64,000 nucleotides of DNA from Rhinopomastus cyanomelas (GCA_013400115.1 VXBP01008935.1:558001-622000), one strand, 5' to 3'. Shown: positions 1 through 12,252, numbered from the stretch's first letter. Numbers and translations are program-made. Notes: a model not told the origin generated them from the letters alone.

Positions 1-1584
1 GTGGGAGTAACTTGTATCTAAGCATTCGAGCAGCTACAGGATTTTTGAGCCCTGTTTTGTTTCGGCTTGGACATCATTCTCTCTCACATTCTCCCATCCA
101 GACCCTCCAATTTCCTGCCACTGAAAAATGGGATCAAGAAACTTATTTATACAATGGAAAGGAAAAAAAACAAAAGCAAAACTCATGGAAAAAGCTGTGA
201 GAAGCCTCCCGGAACCGTTGAGTGGCTCCAATGTACTTTTACTGAAGTGGCTGTGTATTTCCCTCTAGTGGCAATAGAACACAGAGCACTCGGTTCCCCT
301 CCACTCTGTCCATCAGTTTGAACTGGAGTTCAAGCTAACAGAACCTTCAATTGGTGGAATTTTCTGTGTTACAAAACATCACCCGAGCTAAACTCTCCTT
401 GCACACACTCTTCTCACAGAGGCTGAACTGCTGCAGCTAAACCAAGAAACCCCTGAACACTCTGGTAAGGTCAGACACCCTGGATCAACAGATTCCCCTG
501 AATTCTAATCACAAAGTGCACCAGTCACATGTATTTGCATCCCAGAAACGTTCTGACAAGTTAGCAGGTGGTGCTCCTGGCAGTGAGACAGAGTTTGAAT
601 GGTGGCATTTCATAGCATGCAGCTTTAACACCGCTGAGCTGTGGGCTCCTGATCTATGCACTTGGATTTCCCTAAGGATTCATAAAATTAAAAAATAATA
701 AAAATGAGTGGGTTTGCATTCGTTACGTGGTGTCCATGTCAAGAGAGTTCAGGGACTGGGGAATTGAGAACACTGAAAACCACTTGTGCTGCACATGCAG
801 AGCACACCCCGAACAGGCTGGGAGTCAGCAGTGTGGAAACAAAGTGGGGCTCTCTTCAAGCTCCTTGCTTGCAAGGCAATGGGAGCAGAGCAGCAGGAAT
901 GAAAAGCAGAGCTCCCACAACTGGGGGAGAAGCATTGGCAACTGTGCAGCCCTTGCCAGAAACAGTCTTGCTCCGTGCTTTTGGCACATGTCCGGGTGAA
1001 AAGAAGAAACAAGGCGAAAGCCAAGGGACAAATACTTACCCCGGCTCTAGCTTTACTGATGGTCATGGAATAACCCAACCTGACAACAGGGAAGGGAGGA
1101 GAATAAAAGCCCACTGAACCAATTCTTCCTCGCCAGTGACCTCAGGCAGCCATTTATACCTGTACATAGCAAAATAAGATTCTGTTTTGCTGACCTGGGG
1201 ATGTTTTACTCAGAATTGGTTGAGATCTAAGAAACTGCAAATGGTTTGGGGCAACCCCGTGTCTGGGGGGTTTTGGCTCCTGCATATGTATGTTTTATCT
1301 TTTCCCTTTAACAGCATCGGGTTTTTTTTTACTGCTAAGAAACTCAGTGTTACAACAAGATACCCCAGCATTTCAGGGCAGGACAGGCTGCAGCCCATGT
1401 TCACGAGAGCTTTATCACTACTTTCTGCAAGACCTAGTGACTCAATTCAGAACACTTTTCCAAGGTTCAAATAGGACCTGGTTTCTCAGGATGGGGATCA
1501 TTTCAGATGACAGCTCAGAGACAGACTCTCATCACAGTCTATATATAATGTCTTCAGCTTTGAACCCTTCACTACACGGAGGAC

Positions 1585-1865
1585 ATGGAGTTGCTGGAAC
1601 AGGTCCAAAGAAAGGCAACCAAGCTGCTGAAGGGTCTGGAAATCAAGTCTTAAGAGAGGTCTGGAGATCAAGTCTTAAGAGAAGCAGCTAAGAGAACTGG
1701 GGTTGCTTAGGCTGGAGAAAAGCCGCCTGCAGGGACACTTTCAAGTAGTCTGTCTACAACCACCTGAAAGGAGGTTGTACAGAGGTGGGAGTTGGTCTCT
1801 TCTTCTATGTATCACGGAAACAGCTTCAAGTTGCACAAGGGCAAGTTTTCTTATCATTTTAGGAT
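1585..1865 (+). mobile_element. CR1 LINE fragment
   Basis: The phrases ggagttgctggaacaggtcc, agaactggggttgcttagg and ttcaagttgcacaagggcaa follow CR1 3' ORF2/UTR order. It is diverged and lacks the terminal repeat. It contains a 25-bp tandem duplication at 1633-1682. Confidence 0.75.
1633..1682 (+). repeat. 25-bp tandem duplication within a CR1
   Basis: Positions 1633-1657 and 1658-1682 are the same 25 bases with one mismatch (ggtctggaaatcaag versus ggtctggagatcaag). Confidence 0.9.
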
Positions 1866-1879
1866 AATTTAGAGGTCTC

Positions 1880-2045
1880 TATCTAACCTCCAGGTCAAAG
1901 CAGGGTCAGCTACCAGGTTGCCCAGGGTTTTATCCACTCTGGTCCTGAAAAAGTCAAAGGACAGACTGGGCACAACTTGTCTTGCTTCTTGATTGTCCTC
2001 ACAGTGAAAAAGCTGTGGCAAAAGGAAAACCCCAAGGTCCACAGG
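1880..2045 (-). mobile_element. Degraded CR1-like fragment
   Basis: Phrases such as aggttgcccagggttttatcc and cctcacagtgaaaaag fit the minus orientation of a CR1 3' region but are heavily diverged. Confidence 0.4.
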
Positions 2046-2261
2046 ACCATGATAATCACACATGTACAATTCCTAGACCATTGTCACCCAGCTTTGAAAG
2101 CTCCAAGGGTAGTCCTCACTGTGTCACCAACTCTTGTCTGAAGGGGACAAGGTGACAGCTGTTCCCCTGCAGCATTCCCACTTCATGGAATAAAGGCAGA
2201 GAGATCAAAGCCAGTTGCCTGAAGGCATGGAAGCAGCTCGGAACCTTCCAAGAGGAAACTG

Positions 2262-2601
2262 GTTAATGTCTATAAATATGGAAAGGGTGGGTGTCAGGAG
2301 GATGGAGCCAGGCTCTTCTCAGTGTTGTCTGGTGATAGGACGCCAGACAATGGTGCAATGGGTGCCAGCTGCAACATAGGAGGTTCCATACAAATATCAG
2401 AAGGAACTTATTCCCACTGAGGGTGACAGAGCACTGGAACAGGCTGCCCAGGGTGGGCTGTGGAGTCTCCTTCTCTGGAGATGTTTAAAACCCTTCTGGA
2501 TATGTTCCTGTGCAACTTGGTCTACATGATCCTGCTGTGGCAGGGGGATTGGACTGGGTGATCTTTTGAGGTCCATTCCAATCCCTAATGATTCTATGAT
2601 A
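2262..2601 (+). mobile_element. CR1 LINE 3' fragment
   Basis: Contains gacagagcactggaacaggc and ctgcccagggtgggctgtgg, and ends ccctaatgattctatgat, the CR1 tail. Confidence 0.92.
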
Positions 2602-3003
2602 CTGCTTGTGATTTTCACAGCTTTCAGGGCTTGATAAAGAATCAAGGTAGACTAAGAGTTTCCAGTGAGTTCTGCATTAAGAGAATGTGGTGAATAGTGG
2701 TGAACCATACCACTAAACAGCAATTTACCACGAGCGGGATCCAGAGCAAGCCACACACCAACACTGGCATAACCAGCGTTACCACAGTGGTTCAAAAGGT
2801 GGCTCTAGCCCAGCGACATCAGTGCAGCTCAGGTCAGGGCAAAACAACACCATTACCACCAGCTTCATGAGGTCCATCTGCAGGCTGCTTCTCCACCACT
2901 TCCATGGGTGCTTTCAGTTCCCTTGAACCACAATGAACCAGTCCAGAGAGATCCCATGTATGAGTGTTCGGACTAGCAGAAAGCAAAGCAGAAAAGCACT
3001 AAC

Positions 3004-3059
3004 CTGAAAGGATGTAGGGATGCAGACAATGGTCAGGTTCTCCTCTTTAACTCGCTCAG
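3004..3059 (-). CDS. RPIA: RPIA exon 3
   Basis: 56 bases on the minus strand between acceptor cctgtag and donor gttagt. They complete an Ala codon and encode ERVKEENLTIVCIPTSFQ in phase. This nearly matches the human segment. Confidence 0.95.
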
Positions 3060-6000
3060 CTACAGGAACAGAAGAAGCCTAGGTTTGTTCATTGCAGAAG
3101 GAAATACAAAACACCAACTTTCACTTTAAGAAATCTCAGCGCATAGCAGGCCCTGTGAATCACTGCAATTATTTGCTTGGCTTGCAAAAAACTCAGTCAT
3201 GCTCAAAACACAAACAGGTGCCACCCTGCACAGGCTAAGGCTCAGTTTCCACAATGAGAAATATTTAAACACCCGCCCTGGCTCAGCCCAGGGCACCACT
3301 AGCCATTAACCTTTATGTCTCCAGCAGCAGAGGAGCCTCATCAGCAAATCGTCACCTGAGAAATGAGCCCCACTCCCCTCTCTCACTCCATTAGACAAGT
3401 CTTGCTGCGTTCCTTGTAAACAGAAAGCTTCAGCAGCTGTCTGAAAGGTTTTCTGGCTCATTGCCTTGGGACATCACATTCATTTATTGTAGAACATTTA
3501 AATATGTGGCAGGAAGAGGGCTAATAAAATACATATACCACTAAAGGGAAGGAAATATTTCCTCCCCCAGATTAACCCCAAATGACTACAGTCTATTACT
3601 AAGGTATCATTATGGACAAAATGTTATTTTGGTAATTGCAATCCTTAGGTGTCAGTCAACGACCCGAGATTCAGCAACAGCTCTCATAGAACCGGGGCCA
3701 CATGCTTCAAGGTAACACTGCTGCTGGAGGGACTGAAGAGGCAAGACACAAGTCTGCAGTTACAACCATGTCCCTGTGCCAACACGTTCATTAGGCATGA
3801 AAAGTCAGAATTTGCAGACTGGAACAGGCACTCCACTCTAAATACTGCACTGGTTTATTTAGACACTGGACCTGTCAGAGTCGGGAGTGGCTGCAATACC
3901 AAGCCATACCCAGACAGGAGCTCCCAAACCAGCTCCTGGACAAGTAAGTTGTTCCACACACAGTGTGGGGTGAGGCAGTTGCCAAGGGGTGGGCACAGCA
4001 CCTTCTCTGCTTTTTTCCTGCAAAATCAAGTGCTGTGCTCAGACCCCAGCCCTGCTCATCCATGGTGGGCAGAGGGACAGCTCTGCCCAAAGGAAGTGGA
4101 AGTCACAAGAGACTTCCCAGCCATGCAGAGCCAGCCAAGTGGGACACACTGAGCTCTCAGTCCAAGCAAGACCCCCACGAATGACAAGGCTGATGACCTG
4201 CTCCCGACCCACCACACATGGCTGATCTGTTCTGCATCCAAGGACAACAAAGCAGGATGAGGTACAGTACCTCCAGGCGCAGATCTGCCCTAGGGCTGAG
4301 AGTGCCCGGCAAAGGAAACTTTAAACCTCTGTGCCCTCTGTAAGGAGCCAGGAAGATAATAATTACCCTCACATTCACTTTGTAAAAATGTATTTGCCTG
4401 CCTTGAATATTTTGCTGAAATGTTCAGAATCACACCTCAAGCAAACATGTGCCCAGGGCAGCAGATAAACTTAGCTGTAGGACATAGAAGAAAAATGCAG
4501 GAGAATCTGACATTCCTCATTTTCATTAAATCTCAGCAGAACCCTCAGTGTGAATAATGCAATGTGAGTGAGAGTCAGCTGCATACAAATGGGTTAACGG
4601 AAGCAGAGCAGCTGCATGGCCAAAAGCCATGAAACAAGCCAGGACTTGGCAGAGCTGGAACAAAACAGAGGGAGTTAGCTCCAGGTTGTAGTGGGTGCCA
4701 GCAAAGCGCTTTGCTTGGTTGTATGGAAAGAACAGGTGGCAAATCATTACCGCCTCAGGACTCTGTGCAATAACTTGGAGCACAAGACCCAGTTTTAACC
4801 TTCAGCTTCAAGCAGGACAAAGCAGTCAGTGACAGACCCAACACACAAGCCTTAAGTCAACATCCTGGGGACAACTGGACAAGGGGAATGTCCTACCTAA
4901 TCGTTGCACTGCGTGGACAATCGTAGAACCACTTCCGATCCCAAGAACTTGATTGTCCTGCAAAGCAAAGAAAGACAGAGGAGAGCTGTTACTAGGGGGT
5001 TGGTACATGGACTGTACAATCTCCCCAGTAAGACTCAACATTATAAACACATGCAAGACGAGCCCTGCACAGTGATCCAGGCCAACACACAACGTCTTCA
5101 CATGCTGCAGGCAAGGAAAGAAACATACTAAGCCAGTGAGGGCTGGACCGTCACCTGTGGCTAATGGATTTTAAGCAACTTGCCCTCACCTTAAAAGACA
5201 CCTGGTTGGTAAATATCACCCTGGTCTGACTCTGAGGATGTACAACACTCACTCATTGCTGGTTGCTGGCACTCCATGCATCCTTTCATGCCGGAAAGCT
5301 GTGAGCTTCAGACAATACCACAAAGGAAGATGGTAAAACAACCTCAAGATAACATCTCCCAAGGAAGCCGCACAGTAAAAGCATGGGGTTGGCTGCCAAG
5401 GGGTTGTTATTAACCAGTATGGGTGTACCAGCAGCCAAAGCAAGGAGCACAGCACTTGTTCCTAGAGTACAATAAAAACTGCTCTCCAAAACAGAGATAA
5501 CACTGCCCACATGAGAGCTCAGCAACATGCTGGGAAGACACAGGGTGAGCCTGGCAGTGTGTGCTGAAGAAAGCCAACCACGTTTTAACCAAAGCCATGG
5601 CCTCTCTCTGCTCATGGTCTAGTCCAAGGATCACAATCACCTCATCACTAATACAGACACATGTCTAAAAGGCTAACAGCAGATGGATGCAAAGATATGA
5701 TCCCCCAATATGTTGTTCTGCAATGTAATTCTGTTTACTATCAACTTCATCTGCCACACACTGAGAGCTACCTACAGCTTCTTGCTCACTTCCAATTTTA
5801 AATGTACTTCTCCTTCCCTGGATGGGATCCAAAGCTTAAATTGACTTAAGAAGGCCAGCTATCACTACAGATCGTTCAGATGAGAAAAACTTCAGGCCAC
5901 CCAAAGATGCAGGTGTAGAGCTGTTATGTGTCATCTCCTGGACAGTAGACAGGACTAGAACTCCTTTTCCACGGGCAGCAAATCCAGAGCTGAGCAGCTG

Positions 6001-9000
6001 TAGAAAAAGCTAAAATCTTACTGGCATACCAGCTTGCAGGTCACATTCCGCTAGGATTAACAACTTCCCTTACTTCTGCAGGTTAAAAGCTTAAAACCCC
6101 TGAAGTTTTCCAAACCCCAGCACACAACCAGAAACTGGGCTTGTATTCCAACCGTCACTCATGTCATCATGACTCTGCAAGAGACAGGGAAAGAAACAGC
6201 TCGCAGCTGCACGCCCGCAACGTTGCCAGCAGAAATTAAATAGCTCCTGAGGTTTCTTGGTTTCGCCCACCCAAGATGCAGAGCCAAGCATGGTCAGCCA
6301 AGGGTCAGGCAAAGCTGTGCAGAGGCTGCCAGGACACAGGTAGTATCAGCAGTCTCAGAGATTTGTTGCAACCTGGGAAGAGGCAGTTTCTTCTCTTTGC
6401 CCTCATTTCTAGAGAGTGGGGCAGCATTCCGGAGCAGCTGTATGCCCTAAGGGATGGGAAAAGCCTCATCATCAGCCACTCTATTGTAATGAAGTGGAAA
6501 GAGCTCAGAAGGGTCCCAGCCCATCCCTGTAAAATCTTGAAGGCATTTAGTAATGAGGAGGGATGAAGCACTCTCCCTTAGGCTGCGTCAAGACGCTTAA
6601 CAGAAAAACAGTTTGAACCAGTGCTGTCACAAGCCCTGCCTTACTGTGGCTCCTACATCTCTCTCCTCAGCTTAAGCCCCAGCCTGACCAAGGGGAAAAC
6701 CAGCCAAAACGCAACCACTTTACAAACAGAGGCAGAAAGAACACTGGTGAGAAGCAGAGCACAAGGTCAATGTGTGAGAGGGGCAGATCCAGCTCACAGC
6801 ACAGAGAAGCACCCCATGCAAACACAAAGGACATTTTGGGTGGTTTACTAAAACATCACCAAATGAAACCAAGCACTGAGCCACTGAACAGCAGAGAACC
6901 CATGTAGGGACTCCTCAGGGGAAATCAGCAACAACCACAGCATTTCTGAGGGTCTGGAGACACTGGCCAACGCCAGGGCTGCTAGCGAGGCAATACATGT
7001 TGAGCGCCTGTCAGCACAGAGTGGCTGGTCCAACACAAACTTACAAGATAATGATTTACAGGGGTAAAGAGCAGAAGATAAATACAGTACAAAGTCCAAA
7101 GTTCCTTTCATTAATCTTCAGTCATCTGAGGTTGCAGGACCTACAGCTCTCACCCATCTTCTCATTTCCAGTTGAGACACTAACTGGGCCTGCGTTTGGA
7201 GGTGTTGTGTAAATGCAAAGCCAGCTCTCCGCAAGCAGCTTATCAGCTCTTAAAGCCCCGAGACAGCTCTGCTCCTCTGAGCCACCACAGCAGCACCAGC
7301 CTGCAGCTTTTGAGGTTGGTCATCTTGGATGTGTGTTCCAGTACTGGGGAGCTCTGATCCTACAACTGCCTAGGGGCCAGTGCTGTAGGTAAACACACCA
7401 ACCTGGCTTTAAGACAAAATATTATCTTTTCCTAATCTTCCCACCCCCAGAGTTACATATGCCAAAGGCTGCATGAAGAGCTACGGTGCTGGCACAGAGA
7501 TGGGTATGAAGGAAGACGCCAAGCAAGGAGCCTGATCTACTACCAGTACCCACCCCTGGCACAATGGATGTATGGCGCAGTTAAACAGAACCAAACCCTG
7601 AAGTGGTGTCTCCTGCATGTCCCTGCCATGCAAAGAAGGGAGTCGGCAGCTTTGCTTTCAATTACACAGCTCCCTCTGTTACCAGCAACAGCACTAAGGA
7701 CTGAACACCAAACCATGTGTCACTACAGCAGCTGCACCCTGACAGGGCAAACTGAAGGGGAGAGGTTTCCTCTGATATCTGAGCCCATCTGTCTCCTTCG
7801 TGGTGACTCTAACCTCTTTTCCACCATCACTTCAAGACCACTTGCACAACAAGCAACTACACTACTATCCCAGACACTGCTTATTTCACTGTATCAGGCT
7901 CACTAGCCAGGCCCAGAACTTTAGGCAGCTGGGACACAGCCAGAAACATAATCCTAACTCTGGTTGACCATCAAACAGCGCAAAGGTCAGCTGCGTCACC
8001 GGCAAAGTCCAAAACGAAGAGTCACATTTTAGCCCAAATCAAAGGTACACACGAAGCTCACCACAACACGCAGCAGCAGTTACACGTCAGCCCTACACTT
8101 TGTGACACAAAGTCCTTCCTCCTGCAACCACTCAATGTGCAACTTTGGGGCTTGCTTTGGGCAGGAAGGGGGGGTTTTTATACAACTGTTAGTCCATCCT
8201 CCAGGCTCCCCCAACCCACAGACTGCTTTGAGTGTACTGGCCTGGCAGGGGATAGGTCTCAGGATGTGGCTGTGCTGTCTGCAGGCAGGTACAGAATGCT
8301 CAGAGGAAGGAAAAGCTGCAGAACAAGGGAGACATTTATGGGACATCAGGGAAGTCTTCAGTGACTGAACTTCAAGAACCAATGCAGGAGTGCGGAGCAG
8401 GAAGGAAATTTTTTTTCCTTCTGACTACTAACATGTGCCTCCTTGGCAGCAACTCTACTCCCATTTCATCACTGCTGTTGCAAAAGGGCTTGCACACCAC
8501 AGGTTGCGATAAATTACTGTGTGACTTTAACCGTCGATCTTCCAACCCTTTGTGATCAGGCCGTGCCAAACCTCAGGCAGCTCCGCTCCTATCTGACCTT
8601 CAAGGGGAGGATTAAAGTCCCTTGCTGTACCTCCCTCCCTGCAGAGAGAGGACATGACACCCTGGTTAGGGGCTATTGTGCCTTGTTTCAGTGCTCAGAA
8701 ACAGGGTGCAGCTGCAGAGCACCCCAGAAAGGAGCAGACACAGCATTAGCCTCACAGCCCAGCTTGCAGGAGGGTGCATAGTCAAAGTCTGGCATTACAA
8801 TGTGCTACCCCAAACCTGGGGTGCACTGACCCCAAGAGAGATACGGCACATTGCTGCTGCCTGTGCAAGTGCTGGGTGGAAGGGAAAAGTATTCCCTCCC
8901 TTCTCTCCAGACTAAAGGAGCACAAAGTGAAAGAGGATCGGCTCGGCGGAGATGCCTGCACACCCCAGGGTTCCTCCTGGAACTCCAAGCCTGTCCACGC

Positions 9001-10751
9001 TTTGGGACTGGTGGGGGCAAGAGATCTGTGCACCCCATGGTCACTCCGTGTATTGCAGGGTCCCGGCAACCCGGGGACACTCCGTGTAATAGAGGGTCTG
9101 TGCACCACAAAGCCGTCTGTGCACCGACCGGGAGGCTCTGTGCACACCGTAGCCACTCCATGCACTGACAGGTCCCTCCACCCCAAAGTGGGGTCCCTGC
9201 ACCCCAGAACCAGTCCATGCATTGGTGTGTCTCTGCACTGCAGAACCGCTCTGTGCTTCGGGGGATTCCTGCACCCTAGAGTCGTGCTGCACACCCCATG
9301 GTCTATCAGTGCACCAAGAGGCTCCGTTCACCCAAGAACCACTCTGTACTTTTGGGGGTTCTCTGCACCCGAGTCGCTCTGCACACCCTGTGATCTGTCC
9401 GTGCATCATTCACTCCAAGAGCCTTCGATATTCTGGGGAATCCCCGCACGCGGGGGCCACTCCGCGCACTGAGGGTGTCAGCAACCTGAAGCCCGACTGT
9501 GCACCGGGAGACTCTGTACACCCCAATTCACATTCCGTATCTTGGGGGGTCACCCGCACGCCTGAACCCGTCCCCATGGCCACTCCGTGGTTTAGGGTGC
9601 CCCCGTACTCNCCGGGCAGCCAGCGGCGAGGTGCGAAGCGGGCCGAGCCGGCCGGGGAGCCGCATGCCGCCACGGCCCGCCCCCGGGGGGCAACCCCTCT
9701 CCGGGATGGGAGGCCTGGGCCGAGCGNNNNNNNNNNNNNNNNNNNNNNNNNNNNNNNNNNNNNNNNNNNNNNNNNNNNNNNNNNNNNNNNNNNNNNNNNN
9801 NNNNNNNNNNNNNNNNNNNNNNNNNNNNNNNNNNNNNNNNNNNNNNNNNNNNNNNNNNNNNNNNNNNNNNNNNNNNNNNNNNNNNNNNNNNNNNNNNNNN
9901 NNNNNNNNNNNNNNNNNNNNNNNNNNNNNNNNNNNNNNNNNNNNNNNNNNNNNNNNNNNNNNNNNNNNNNNNNNNNNNNNNNNNNNNNNNNNNNNNNNNN
10001 NNNNNNNNNNNNNNNNNNNNNNNNNNNNNNNNNNNNNNNNNNNNNNNNNNNNNNNNNNNNNNNNNNNNNNNNNNNNNNNNNNNNNNNNNNNNNNNNNNNN
10101 NNNNNNNNNNNNNNNNNNNNNNNNNNNNNNNNNNNNNNNNNNNNNNNNNNNNNNNNNNNNNNNNNNNNNNNNNNNNNNNNNNNNNNNNNNNNNNNNNNNN
10201 NNNNNNNNNNNNNNNNNNNNNNNNNNNNNNNNNNNNNNNNNNNNNNNNNNNNNNNNNNNNNNNNNNNNNNNNNGGGGGGTCACCGCACGCCTGAACCCGT
10301 CCCCATGGCCACTCCGTGGTTTAGGGTGCCCCCGTACTCCACAGCCGCTTGTGCACCCCACGGTCACTCTGTGCACTGGGGTATCCCTGCATCCCCGACC
10401 GCTCCCCGCACTGGGCTGTCCCTGCACTTCACTGTCGATCTGCCCTTTAGGGGGCTCCATGGACCCCGGGGCGACCCCGTGCTTTGGGGTGTCCCCGCAA
10501 GCGCTGACGGCTCCGTGCAATGGAGTATCCCCGCACCCCCAGACAGCTCTGTGCTTTGGGTACCCCCATACCCCCTGACAGCTCTGCGATTTAGGGGTGT
10601 CCCCACACCCCTGACACCTCTGTGTTTTGGGGTGTCTCCGCACCCCACCTCCGCTCTCCGGGAGGCTCCGCGCCGGTGTCCGGGGCTGCCTCACCTGGAC
10701 GTGCTTGTCCACGGCCGCACAGGCCGCCCTCCGCTTCGCCTCCTCGGCCAT
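3004..10751 (-). CDS. RPIA: Ribose-5-phosphate isomerase A, 5' exons 1-3 (rest beyond left edge)
   Basis: RPIA interconverts ribulose-5-phosphate and ribose-5-phosphate in the cytosolic non-oxidative pentose phosphate pathway. On the minus strand, exons 10751-10695, 4957-4897 and 3059-3004 join in frame (phases 0, 1, 0). They encode MAEEAKRRAACAAVDKHVQ, then DNQVLGIGSGSTIVHAVQRL, then AERVKEENLTIVCIPTSFQ. This closely matches the human segment from AEEAKKLAGRAAV through VCIPTSFQ. GIGSGST is the conserved phosphate-binding loop of the family. The next human exon (ARQLILQYG...) is not found in 1-3003, so the gene continues to the left. It sits divergently to EIF2AK3, as in human. The true start codon may lie upstream because the frame stays open toward 11093. 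Confidence 0.95.
3060..4896 (-). other. RPIA: RPIA intron 2
   Basis: Unique intronic sequence between exons 3 and 2. I recognise no repeat or RNA gene in it. Confidence 0.85.
4897..4957 (-). CDS. RPIA: RPIA exon 2: phosphate-binding loop
   Basis: 61 bases on the minus strand between acceptor ctttgcag and donor gtagga. They encode DNQVLGIGSGSTIVHAVQRL plus one base. The GxGSGST loop binds the sugar phosphate. Confidence 0.96.
8954..10660. repeat. GC-rich minisatellite (about 36-bp unit) in RPIA intron 1
   Basis: The sequence is a degenerate tandem array built on the phrases ctctgtgctttggggtgtcc and ccgcaccccctgacag. Four clean consecutive units can be read at 10511-10546, 10547-10581, 10582-10617 and 10618-10653 (36, 35, 36 and 36 bases). 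Less regular units run back to about 8954. The array has no stops in several frames, which yields long spurious ORFs on both strands. The assembly gap inside it fits a collapsed or length-variable array. Confidence 0.85.
9611..10273. other. Assembly gap region with an isolated 115-bp GC-rich piece
   Basis: A single n at 9611 is followed by 115 bases of non-repetitive GC-rich sequence (9612-9726) and then 547 Ns (9727-10273). The 67 bases before the first n (9544-9610) recur after the gap (10274-10339) with one base missing. The two sides probably overlap and the join is wrong. Confidence 0.9.
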
Positions 10752-11040
10752 GGCGCCGCCGAGCCGCCCGCGGGCCGNGCTCCTACTGCTGCTGCTCCTA
10801 CTGCTGCTGCCGCCACCGCGGCAGGCTGGGACTTGTAGTGCTGCGAACCTGCAACTACGGCTCCCATAATGCACGGCCCGGCCCGGCTCGGCTCGGGGAA
10901 GACTCGTTCTTGGACTTGCAGTCGAACCTTGCAGCACCATCTCGCTGGGAGCTGTTCCGTGTATTGGCGGTTCAGGACTGCAGCGAGGCAGGACTCGTCC
11001 TGGCTGCAGCTGGAGGCGCACGTAGGGACGTGGACTGACA
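10600..11040. promoter_or_regulatory. RPIA: CpG-rich start region of RPIA
   Basis: The sequence around RPIA exon 1 is rich in CpG and GC, with cggcccggctcgg-type runs at about 10870-10900, in contrast to the AT-rich intergenic sequence from 11100. It is the likely promoter and 5' leader. No TATA box is evident. The start site cannot be placed from sequence alone. Confidence 0.6.
10695..10751 (-). CDS. RPIA: RPIA coding exon 1 (conserved part)
   Basis: 19 codons on the minus strand from the ATG at 10751-10749 to a CAG followed by donor gtgagg. They resemble the human AEEAKKLAGRAAVENHV segment. The ATG context (gcgccatgg) has a purine at -3 and G at +4, so it is a strong start. A longer N-terminus is possible, as human RPIA carries about 75 more residues. 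An unresolved base (n) lies at 10778. Confidence 0.88.
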
Positions 11041-11045
11041 GAACA

Positions 11046-11290
11046 GCCCAAGTTGGAAGGGACCTCGAAAGATGGTCCAGTCCAACTTTTCATGGGAGGG
11101 AGCCTGGATACATAGAATCATAGAATCATAGAATCATTACAGAACAGCAGGATCACCTAAACCAAGTCAGATACATCATAAAATGGTTTAGGTTGGAAAA
11201 TGCCTTTAAAATCAAATTTGGACATTAACCCAACTCCATCAAGCCACTGCTAAACCACGTCCCTAAGCTCCATTTCTAAAAGACTTGCCC
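11046..11290 (-). mobile_element. CR1 LINE 3' ends
   Basis: Repeated agaatcat units (reverse of the ATTCTATG tail) are flanked by gttggaagggacctcgaaag and ggtttaggttggaaaatgcc. This is at least one minus-strand CR1, probably two joined tails, directly upstream of RPIA. Confidence 0.85.
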
Positions 11291-12252
11291 ACTTGCATCT
11301 TGAAAATCTTCATGTGTAGTCATAAAAGACACTGTCCCTGAGACCACACCATTATCACACAGCACTCCCTACTCGTTATCCCACCTTGTGCAAGGGTCAC
11401 AATAAAAACAAATGGAGGTTTTCTATCCTGGAGCACACAGAGACTTTGAAAGTTTGAAAGGGGATTTCTTTTGACATATTTTTCCCTCTCCATCCCAGTT
11501 TGGCAACTGCTGAACATGTTTCTGAAAAAGAGAGGAACACCAAACTTGGAGTACCTCTGTATCAGCATTTTCAGTCCAGGGAGTCATGTTAAGCCCAGGA
11601 ACAGGCTACAGTTCCACTAAGGTGGATCAGAATTGCAGGTGTTTACTCCTGACTACTCACTCCAAAGTCAAACCATACCACATAGAGAATAATCTTTTTT
11701 AAAATTACTATTAGCACAACAGAAAAGTCGCTGTTGTCTGGTTTGTTTTCTTAATTCTGTGCATGACCAGCTTGTTTTGCTGCCAACTCCTGATTTTTAA
11801 TGTTTCCTTTTGTTTTAGCTGCGTCGGCACAGGGCTTTTTGAACGACGGGGCTGTTTCAACAAAGCCTCCATTATTGTGGCCCTGGCTTATCACAGTGTG
11901 GGAAGGCCTTACCTTGCTGCCCAAAGCAGGCAACTCACTATGGAGAGCAGCACGTGAGTGCTATGTGGTCCTCTGGTCTTTTCTACTGGCTGGCAATGAG
12001 CCTTCTCACAATTTACACATTTCAAAAGTGTAAATACACACATCTAGTGGGGTATATTTTACAGAAGCAATCAAACCAAAGTACTGTTCCACTCTCTGGG
12101 TTTGGGGTTATTCTGTTCAGTATCCTAAACATCTGCCTGCTGCCTAAAAGGAAAAACAGTTATGTGGGTTTTATAACAATTCATGTATCCTATGCTTACA
12201 TAAGGGCATCTCGCAAATCCCACTGGAGCAGGGTTAGCCCAGACCTTATAGT

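Larger units (their letters stand above)
1..3003 (-). other. RPIA: RPIA intron 3 (part)
   Basis: I see no exon here. The stretch holds two CR1 copies (about 1585-1865 and 2262-2601), a possible degraded third (1880-2045) and otherwise unique non-coding sequence. Open frames such as those at 704-1117 show no family resemblance and no splice context. Confidence 0.8.
4958..10694 (-). other. RPIA: RPIA intron 1
   Basis: The interval 4958-8950 is unique sequence with no recognisable gene. From about 8954 to 10660 it is a GC-rich minisatellite interrupted by a 547-base gap (9727-10273). Confidence 0.85.

Noticed and set aside
1030..1060. Donor-like gtaagtattt on the minus strand in RPIA intron 3, considered as a further RPIA exon
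   Set aside because: The upstream minus-strand translation does not match the expected next RPIA segment (ARQLILQYG).
704..1117. 137-codon plus-strand ORF and overlapping minus-strand ORF
   Set aside because: Both strands are open by chance in RPIA intron 3. No family resemblance.
8774..10838. Long plus-strand ORFs (232 aa and 538 aa with Ns) and the matching minus-strand frame
   Set aside because: They run through the minisatellite and the N gap. The repetitive composition and lack of stops come from the 36-bp array. Only the short RPIA exon 1 part on the minus strand is supported.
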